Assembly (NCBI GenBank): GCA_024684035.1
Contig: JAIKXQ010000080.1
Span: forward strand, 1 to 47,680
Reading direction: 5' to 3'
DNA length: 47,680 nt
From: Eubacterium sp.
GTDB lineage: Bacteria > Bacillota > Clostridia > Lachnospirales > Lachnospiraceae
A program made the position numbers and the translations under genes. Within the stretch, counting starts at the first letter, position 1; each line of letters starts with the position of its first letter. This document shows, in pieces, positions 42,048 to 47,680 of the stretch. Under the pieces are notes generated by a model. The model searched no databases. It was not told the origin of the DNA and saw only the letters and a list, made by a program, of their open reading frames with translations.

Positions 42048-42997
42048 CAGTAAAACCTATATTTTCGCCGGTTCTCATCGGCATCCTCGCGGCAGTGCTC
42101 TGCGGGCTGTTCGTATTTTTTACCGTCCGGAAGAAATACAAGATCTGGATAAAAGCCGCGGCCATCGCCAGGATTTCGCTGATTCTGCTGCTGGTATTTG
42201 TGATCAATCTGCGGCCGGTGAAGAAAGTCTACGACATGGAGACGACCCTGAATAATGTGGATGTACTCTTTGTGGTGGATTCAACCATCAGTATGTGGGC
42301 CGAGGACTATCAGGGGGATCAGCCCCGCATGAACGGTGTTCGTGACCTGATCGAGCACGTGATGTTCTCCATGCAGGGAAGTAACTTCGGACTGATCCGT
42401 TTCGACAACCAGGCACAGATTCTGGCTCCCTTTACAGGAGACGCGGAGAATGTGCTTGACGCGGTGGAGCTGATCGAGATTCCCTCCAGACTGTATGCAA
42501 AGGGATCTACACTGGATACCGCATACGAGGCCATGGAGGAGCTGCTTCAGTCCTCCTCGAAAAAAGAAAACAGACAGACCGTCGTATTTTTTATCAGCGA
42601 CGGTGAGAATACGTTGAAGAAAGAAACCCGTTCTTTTTCGGAGCTTTCCAAATACATCACGGAGGGATCGGTGATCGGCTGCGGAACGAAAAAAGGCGGA
42701 AAGATGAAAGACAGCAACGGAAGCAGGATCCACGATCCGGAGACCTATGACGATGCCGTCTCCAAAATGGATGAGGAGAATTTGCAGAAGATTGCAGGAG
42801 AGCTGGGGATCAGCTATACAAAGCTGTCCAGTGAGAGCTGCGTGGACTACGTGATTTCTTCTATCAAATCCACGGGATCATCCCATGGTCATCAGAACAT
42901 TGTGAATTATACGGACACGTACTACTGGTATGTGATTCCGTTGGCAGTACTCCTGATCTGGGAGCTCTGGCTCATCATCAGAAAGGGAAGGGTGTAG
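42044..42997 (+). CDS. BatB-like membrane protein with von Willebrand factor A domain
   Basis: The protein has 317 residues from the ATG at 42044, which overlaps the previous stop as ATGA; a GTG four codons upstream is an alternative. Two N-terminal helices (about 7-25 and 37-58) precede the VWA domain (about 75-280) with MIDAS DVLFVVDSTISMWAED (DxTxS type). A final helix is at about 294-312. It is the second VWA member of the operon, and the two may pair. The site before it is GGTGG. Confidence 0.92.
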   Translation: MTVKPIFSPVLIGILAAVLCGLFVFFTVRKKYKIWIKAAAIARISLILLLVFVINLRPVKKVYDMETTLNNVDVLFVVDSTISMWAEDYQGDQPRMNGVRDLIEHVMFSMQGSNFGLIRFDNQAQILAPFTGDAENVLDAVELIEIPSRLYAKGSTLDTAYEAMEELLQSSSKKENRQTVVFFISDGENTLKKETRSFSELSKYITEGSVIGCGTKKGGKMKDSNGSRIHDPETYDDAVSKMDEENLQKIAGELGISYTKLSSESCVDYVISSIKSTGSSHGHQNIVNYTDTYYWYVIPLAVLLIWELWLIIRKGRV

Positions 42998-43000
42998 TCT

Positions 43001-44266
43001 ATGAATCCGAATCAAACACCGGGGGCACCGGGCAACCCGGGACAGCCGGGGCAGGGCGTGCCGCCCCGGGGAACAAATCCGAATGACGCCCATAACAGTC
43101 CGGCCGGATCTTATCCGCCGGTGAGCCGTCAGAACCCACAGGCTGGGGTGCCCGGAAATCCGCAGGTCAGCGCGCCGGCGAACGGCCGTCAGAACATGCA
43201 GAACGGAATGCACAACAGCCCCAACGGATCCTACTATAAAAACGGAAAACATGTGGAGCAGACTGGTGGCAGATATCCGAATCAGGGAATCAACAGTCCT
43301 TCCGGAACCTATGTGAAATTCCGGCCGGAGACGTACGTTCCGGATCCGGCGGGCGGAAGCTTTGCGAACAACCGGAACATGGGTACGGCCTGGCAGAATG
43401 ATCTCCGTTACCGCTATTCAACCAATGACAAAAACCCCGCGCCGAAGCAGAAGCTTCAGCTTCCGCCGGAGGTAAAAAAGAAACTGCGCATTAAGACGTT
43501 GAAGGTCGTAGGCGCTGTGATTCTGTCGGTGGTGCTGTTTATCGGCGGCCTGATGCTTGTGGCAAGGCATGTGGGTAACGAGAGTTTTATCAGCAAATAC
43601 AACAAGGGTGTCTACGACATCGAGACGGAGGGCACCATGCTCCGCCCGAACATACCGGACGGATATGTGCCGCTTTACAACCTTGGTAACGCATATTACA
43701 AGGACGGGGATTACGAACAGGCGGCTGCCTTCTATTACACTGCGCTCGAGTACGATCCGCCGGAAATTGACGAGGAATGCAAAATCCGGATCAATCTTGC
43801 GCTGGCACTGCTGCACCAGATTGATTTCAATGATCTGGATACCCAGCAGAAGGTGGACCGGGCAATTACCCATCTCAATGGAGCCAGGGGCGTTCTCACG
43901 GAACACGGCTGCGCGAATCCGGAGGATGACAAAGGCCACAGCAAGGATGCCGAGAAGCTGAAAAAGGACATCGATGAGATGCTGGAGAAGCTGAAGAAGG
44001 AAGGCCCTCAGAAGAAAAATGAGAAGACCACTCCGACGCCCACGCCGAAACCGAATCAGGGTCAGCAGAAGAAAAAATCTTCCGGAAGAGAGCAGAATCT
44101 GAAAAATAATCTGCAGAAGAACCAGAAGCAGAATATGCAGCAGAGACAGAAGACCCAGAGAAGTATGGATCAGTGGCAGAGTACCGGACAGGGAAACAAC
44201 GGTTCCGGAAGCGTTTCCAGCTCCTCCGGAGAAGAATACAATCCATATGGATCAAAGAACTGGTGA
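43001..44266 (+). CDS. TPR membrane protein with a Pro/Gly-rich N-terminus (BatC-like)
   Basis: The protein has 421 residues. Residues 1-150 are disordered and rich in Pro, Gly, Asn and Gln, with three copies of an NSPxGSY motif (HNSPAGSYP, HNSPNGSYY, INSPSGTYV). One membrane helix at about 167-188 (VVGAVILSVVLFIGGLML) is followed by a TPR domain (about 220-330: LYNLGNAYYKDGDYEQAAAFYYTALEYDPP). The tail is Lys/Gln-rich. In Bat operons a TPR protein of this kind holds the VWA proteins together. The start has GGAAGGG inside the previous gene. Confidence 0.88.
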   Translation: MNPNQTPGAPGNPGQPGQGVPPRGTNPNDAHNSPAGSYPPVSRQNPQAGVPGNPQVSAPANGRQNMQNGMHNSPNGSYYKNGKHVEQTGGRYPNQGINSPSGTYVKFRPETYVPDPAGGSFANNRNMGTAWQNDLRYRYSTNDKNPAPKQKLQLPPEVKKKLRIKTLKVVGAVILSVVLFIGGLMLVARHVGNESFISKYNKGVYDIETEGTMLRPNIPDGYVPLYNLGNAYYKDGDYEQAAAFYYTALEYDPPEIDEECKIRINLALALLHQIDFNDLDTQQKVDRAITHLNGARGVLTEHGCANPEDDKGHSKDAEKLKKDIDEMLEKLKKEGPQKKNEKTTPTPTPKPNQGQQKKKSSGREQNLKNNLQKNQKQNMQQRQKTQRSMDQWQSTGQGNNGSGSVSSSSGEEYNPYGSKNW

Positions 44267-44270
44267 CGAC

Positions 44271-45122
44271 ATGATTACAGAGATTAGCAGTTTGGAAAAA
44301 GACGAGCTCAGGATCTACAGTGAAATGACGGAACCTGAGCTCCGTCATTATTATGAACCCAATGGCGGGATTTTTATCGCTGAGAGTCCGAAGGTGATTG
44401 CCCGGGCGCTGGACGCCGGCTGTGAGCCGGTTTCCGTTCTGGCCGATCGAAGAGAAATCGAGGCAGGCAGGGAGGGGAACGAAGCTGCCGACATTCTCCG
44501 CCGCTGTTCCGATGTGCCGGTCTACGTGGCGGAAGAAAAGGTACTCTCGAGGATCACAGGCTTTCGTCTTACCAGAGGGATGCTCTGTGCTATGCGGCGG
44601 CCGTCACTTCCCAGGATGGAAGAACTCTGCAGTGACAAGCGCAGGATTGTCTTTCTGGAGGATGTGGTGAATCCCACGAATGTAGGGGCGATCTTTCGCT
44701 CGGCAGCGGCACTGGGAATGGAGGCTGTGGTGCTGACCCAGGGGAGCAGCGATCCCCTGTATCGCAGAGCGGCACGGGTCAGCATGGGAACGGTTTTTCA
44801 GATTCCCTGGACCTACAGTCCGGCTCCGGAGTCTCTTCCCAGGGAGGAGTGGCCGCAGGCCGGAATCCGGAGGTTGAAAGAGCTTGGGTTTGTGACCGCA
44901 GCCATGGCTCTTCGCAATGACACGGTGAGTATCGACGATCCGGTATTTGACCGGACCGAAAAGCTGGCGGTGGTTCTGGGAACAGAAGGGGACGGTCTGG
45001 CTGCAAAGTCTATGGAGGCCTGTGATTATACCATCAAGATCCCCATGACCCATGGTGTGGACTCTCTGAACGTCGCAGCGGCGGCCGCCGTGGCATTCTG
45101 GGAACTTGGAACCGTGAAGTGA
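44271..45122 (+). CDS. SpoU/TrmH-family RNA 2'-O-methyltransferase
   Basis: The protein has 283 residues from ATG 44271, the start seen in relatives (MITEISSLEKDELRIY); an ATG eight codons earlier overlaps the TPR gene. The N-terminal substrate-binding domain reads IFIAESPKVIARALDAG. The SPOUT catalytic domain has its three motifs: NPTNVGAIFRSAAALGM, VLGTEGDGL and MTHGVDSLNVAAAAAV, forming the knotted SAM site. It methylates ribose in rRNA or tRNA. It lies 4 nt after the TPR gene and closes the operon, though its job is unlikely to be linked to it. Confidence 0.94.
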   Translation: MITEISSLEKDELRIYSEMTEPELRHYYEPNGGIFIAESPKVIARALDAGCEPVSVLADRREIEAGREGNEAADILRRCSDVPVYVAEEKVLSRITGFRLTRGMLCAMRRPSLPRMEELCSDKRRIVFLEDVVNPTNVGAIFRSAAALGMEAVVLTQGSSDPLYRRAARVSMGTVFQIPWTYSPAPESLPREEWPQAGIRRLKELGFVTAAMALRNDTVSIDDPVFDRTEKLAVVLGTEGDGLAAKSMEACDYTIKIPMTHGVDSLNVAAAAAVAFWELGTVK

Positions 45123-45356
45123 CTGTTCATGCTCGGACTTCAGGAAATACCACCGGAAGGACTTTTTGATCTCATGGGAAATTCCTTCGAATTTCCCATG
45201 AGACAAAACGCTCCGCGGGATGCGCAGCTCGCAGATGGGAAGATCGCTTCGCGATTCTGCTCGCGCGCCAAAGTCCTGCGGCGCTCCCCTCAGGAATGAG
45301 GAGCTGGGGGAGTCGAGGTCCGCTTGCGGACTTTGATCTCCTATAAATTACGTTGA
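45123..45356. other. Structured intergenic region with hairpins
   Basis: A perfect 14-bp hairpin (arms TCTCATGGGAAATT at 45170-45183 and AATTTCCCATGAGA at 45190-45203, loop CCTTCG) is followed by a nested structure: AAAGTCC (45270-45276) with GGACTTT (45329-45335), enclosing CTCCCC and GGGGAG. GTCCGC/GCGGAC near 45318-45331 is an alternative pair. GGACTTT and GATCTC recur at both ends of the region. It could be the end of the MoxR operon, a repeat element, or a leader controlling the ABC genes. No T run follows the first hairpin. Confidence 0.6.
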
Positions 45357-45371
45357 ATGGAGGATAAGGAT

Positions 45372-46160
45372 ATGAGCGCACAGACAGATGATGTGGAAAT
45401 TGTAGTAAAGGACGTGGGAGTGACCTTCAAGGATAATGCGGGAAACGATGTCCAGGCGCTCACCGGTGTGAATCTGGAGATTAAAAAGGGGGAGTTTGTC
45501 TCACTCCTCGGACCTTCCGGTTGCGGAAAGACCACCCTGCTTCGTGCCATCGCCGACCTGCAGGAACCCACGGAGGGCTGCATCCGGATTGACGGAATGA
45601 CGCCGAAGGAGGTTCGGCTGCAACAGAAGTTCGGCTTCGTTTTTCAACAGCCGGTGCTCTTCGACTTCCGCACCGTGAAGAAAAACGTGGAGCTTCCTCT
45701 GGAGATTATGTACTACGCAAAGGAGGACAGATCCCGCCGGGCGGATGAGATGCTGGAGATGGTTGGCCTGTCGGAATTCAGGGATCATTATCCCAATCAG
45801 CTCAGCGGCGGCATGCAGCAGAGAGTCAATATCGCCAGAGCCTTCGGAATCCGACCGGACATTGTCCTGATGGATGAGCCCTTCTCGGCACTGGACGAGT
45901 TCACAAAGGAAAAATTATATGAGGATCTTCTGAGGATCTGGAGATCCACGAACAAGACCATTCTCTTCGTCACCCACAACATCTCCGAGGCGGTGTTCCT
46001 GTCCGACAGAGTATGCGTACTCTCTCCCCATCCGGGAAGATTGTCCGCCGTCGTGGATATCGACCTGCCAAGACCCAGAACACTGGATCTGAAGGAGACT
46101 CAGAAGTTCAATGAGCTGGTGACGAAGGTCAGAAACAGTTTTGAGGGAGGTAGTGTTTAA
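45372..46160 (+). CDS. ABC transporter ATP-binding protein (SsuB/TauB type)
   Basis: The protein has 262 residues from ATG 45372, with GGAGG 8 nt upstream. Walker A is GPSGCGKTTLLRAIA, the Q-loop FVFQQP, the signature LSGGMQQRVNIARAF, Walker B IVLMDEPFSALDEF and the H-loop FVTHNISEAV. It belongs to the nitrate/sulfonate/taurine or thiamine-precursor group of importers. It shares one base with the next start (TAATG), so the ABC genes are coupled. The substrate is unknown. Confidence 0.95.
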   Translation: MSAQTDDVEIVVKDVGVTFKDNAGNDVQALTGVNLEIKKGEFVSLLGPSGCGKTTLLRAIADLQEPTEGCIRIDGMTPKEVRLQQKFGFVFQQPVLFDFRTVKKNVELPLEIMYYAKEDRSRRADEMLEMVGLSEFRDHYPNQLSGGMQQRVNIARAFGIRPDIVLMDEPFSALDEFTKEKLYEDLLRIWRSTNKTILFVTHNISEAVFLSDRVCVLSPHPGRLSAVVDIDLPRPRTLDLKETQKFNELVTKVRNSFEGGSV

Positions 46161-47086
46161 TGACCGGGAAACAAGACAAAAGCATAGGTTCGACGCTGAT
46201 CTGGATTCTGGCCATTGTGGTTGTCTGGGAGATCGGTGCCTTCTATGTGGCAAGTGTGAAGCGGACGCCGGAGAATATTCTGCCTCATCTGTATCAGATT
46301 CTGCAGGCGGCATTCTCCACGGATCCGGTGGCCGGAGGAAAGACAGCTCTCGGAGTTGTCCTCACAGGAGCCCAGGCCACTCTGCTTCGGGCACTGCTTG
46401 GTTTTTCCATCGGAACAGCCCTGGGGTTCTTCCTGGCAATTCTCATGATGTTGTCGGGACTGGCAGAGAAGATGCTCTTTCCCTATCTAATGCTGATTCA
46501 GCTGATTCCGGTACTCGGACTGGCACCCATCATTTTATCCATCACCGGAGACATCAATGTGAGCCGGGTGGTGATCGCCGCGATCCTGAGTTTTTATCCG
46601 GTGGCAACCAATACACTGGCGGGATTGAAATCCGTAGGGAAGGACAAGTATGATCTCATGTTCACCTATGCGGCGAGAAAAAGTGTGATCTACGGCAAGG
46701 TACTGATCCCCAGCAGTGTTCCCTATCTTTTTACGGGAATGAAGATTGCGGCTCCCATGGCCATCACGGCATCCATCCTGGTGGATACGCTGCAGGGAGA
46801 CGGAGGACTGGGATGTTTGCTTTCACAGTCGCTGAAACATGCCATGAGCATTTATGTATTCTGGCTCATCGTATTTGTCAGTGCTTTTATAGGAATCTTC
46901 AGTGGTTATCTGATTGGGCTGGTTGAGAAATGGATCAGTCCGGAAAAGAGGTTACATGGAAGGAAAAAGAAAAAGGCAAAAATCAATATGGCAGAGAGCC
47001 GCAAAAAACGCCTCGCTGCAGAAGGCAACGGCCGTCGTCATGCCATTGCTTCTGGGGCTCGTCATCTTCAGACTGTGGAACGGTGA
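46160..47086 (+). CDS. ABC transporter permease (SsuC/TauC-like)
   Basis: The protein has 308 residues. About six helices lie in residues 10-265 (LIWILAIVVVWEIGAFYV, FLAILMMLSGLAEKML). The EAA loop that contacts the ATPase is visible in DLMFTYAARKSVIYGKVLIP. Residues after about 265 form a Lys/Arg-rich tail (RKKKKAKINMAESRKKRL) that has no family counterpart I know. That tail is read in another frame by the start of the second permease. The first 265 residues make a complete permease. Confidence 0.93.
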   Translation: MTGKQDKSIGSTLIWILAIVVVWEIGAFYVASVKRTPENILPHLYQILQAAFSTDPVAGGKTALGVVLTGAQATLLRALLGFSIGTALGFFLAILMMLSGLAEKMLFPYLMLIQLIPVLGLAPIILSITGDINVSRVVIAAILSFYPVATNTLAGLKSVGKDKYDLMFTYAARKSVIYGKVLIPSSVPYLFTGMKIAAPMAITASILVDTLQGDGGLGCLLSQSLKHAMSIYVFWLIVFVSAFIGIFSGYLIGLVEKWISPEKRLHGRKKKKAKINMAESRKKRLAAEGNGRRHAIASGARHLQTVER

Positions 47087-47680
47087 GATTCTCCACAGCA
47101 TGCTGCACACAGATACCTTTACCCTTCCTCTTCCGGGCAAGATCGCAGATATTTTTCTGGATATCCGGGAGAGCATGCAGGCCAACGCGCTCTCAACGAT
47201 GATCGTGGCCTTCGCGGGACTGGCGGCGGGATCTCTTCTGGGATACCTGGTGGCAGTGATGGCCAGTATTTTTCCGAAGGCCGGAAAGGGAGGCCTCTCT
47301 GTGATCGGAGCCTTTGCCTCCGTTCCGGTGGTGGCGCTGGCACCGGTGATCAACAACCTTACCAAGGATGTGTCGAGGGATGCGAACCTCCGGAGTATGG
47401 TGGCGAAGATCATTGTGGTAAGTCTCATCGCTGCGGCAAACATGACGCTGAATGCCTACCGGGGGCTCACTGAGCTGAAGCCCTTCTCGGAAGATCTGAT
47501 GGCGACCTATGCGGCGAAGAAGCGGGTGGTTCTGTTTAAACTGAGAATTCCCAATTCTCTTCCATATATTTTCACGGCACTGAAAGTATCCGTTCCCGCA
47601 AGTATCATGACAGCCATTGTCAGTGAGTACTTCGCGGAATACATCACCGGCGTCGGCAGGCAGATCCGGGAGAACATTGT
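46956..47680 (+). CDS. Second ABC transporter permease (partial, cut by window end)
   Basis: A frame opens at ATG 46956 (MEGKRKRQKSIWQRAAK), with GAGG 4 nt upstream, and runs to the window end for 241 codons with no stop. It includes several helices (ALSTMIVAFAGLAAGSLLGY), a permease EAA loop (DLMATYAAKKRVVLFKLRIP) and SEYFAEYITGVGRQI. It overlaps the first permease by 131 nt. A later start at ATG 47040 (MPLLLGLVIF) would cut the overlap to 47 nt. Two permeases with one ATPase give a heterodimeric importer; the binding protein is probably beyond the end. Confidence 0.85.
   Translation, partial: MEGKRKRQKSIWQRAAKNASLQKATAVVMPLLLGLVIFRLWNGEILHSMLHTDTFTLPLPGKIADIFLDIRESMQANALSTMIVAFAGLAAGSLLGYLVAVMASIFPKAGKGGLSVIGAFASVPVVALAPVINNLTKDVSRDANLRSMVAKIIVVSLIAAANMTLNAYRGLTELKPFSEDLMATYAAKKRVVLFKLRIPNSLPYIFTALKVSVPASIMTAIVSEYFAEYITGVGRQIRENI

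Noticed and set aside
45123-45356. TPP riboswitch before the ABC importer
   Set aside because: The CUGAGA and ACCUGAU boxes of TPP riboswitches are absent.
1-47680. CRISPR array, tRNA/rRNA genes, transposase, phage genes
   Set aside because: No regularly spaced repeats with spacers, no cloverleaf or rRNA stretch and no transposase or phage frame was seen on either strand.

Overview
The window reads as chromosome of a motile, Gram-positive-type anaerobe, most likely a Lachnospiraceae-like Clostridia (Roseburia/Butyrivibrio kind). The evidence is a flagellin, a CheA/CheW/CheR/CheB set, many multidomain cyclic-di-GMP proteins, a secreted GH5 cellulase, an LtaS-type enzyme, a rubredoxin-fused flavoprotein, AGGAGG-type ribosome sites and moderate GC. 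No rRNA, tRNA, CRISPR, phage or transposase gene was seen. The family assignment is inference; no search could be run.

Layout. 1-5662: the 3' end of a flagellin gene and its terminator, then a ribbon-helix-helix protein, a LicD fusion protein and two multidomain glycosyltransferases, which together look like a flagellin or cell-surface glycan modification locus. 5835-8866: a chemoreceptor and a small membrane-anchored protein. 9038-15036 (minus strand): a C39-like peptidase, then cheB, cheR, cheW, cheA and flgB read leftwards. 15336-22289: two unrecognised genes of interest (one a membrane protein with a histone-H1-like Lys/Ala tail), a degenerate PAS-GGDEF protein, an unrecognised protein and a second chemoreceptor with a repeated basic tail. 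22676-29856: a 1578-residue PAS/GGDEF/EAL/GAF protein and a membrane GGDEF-EAL protein. 29937-37960: unlinked genes (cellulase, LtaS-like enzyme, ArsP_2-type metal exporter, RsuA, CDF transporter, flavin reductase-rubredoxin). 38301-45122: a MoxR/DUF58/VWA/VWA/TPR operon ending in an rRNA/tRNA methyltransferase. 45372-end: an ABC importer (ATPase and two permeases, the second cut by the window end).

How it fits together. The left 30 kb is dominated by motility, its sensory input and its c-di-GMP control. Sequences resembling the flagellar sigma-28 promoter (TAAA, 13-15 nt, CCGATAT) precede the first chemoreceptor, cheA, the gene at 15336 and the GGDEF-EAL gene, which suggests one flagellar regulon. 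The right third is housekeeping, envelope and transport.

The most interesting points are the LicD-glycosyltransferase locus beside flagellin, the receiver-less CheB, the membrane protein with a nucleic-acid-like basic tail, the giant c-di-GMP protein with only one intact GGDEF, and a 165-bp gene-free palindrome inside the MoxR operon.
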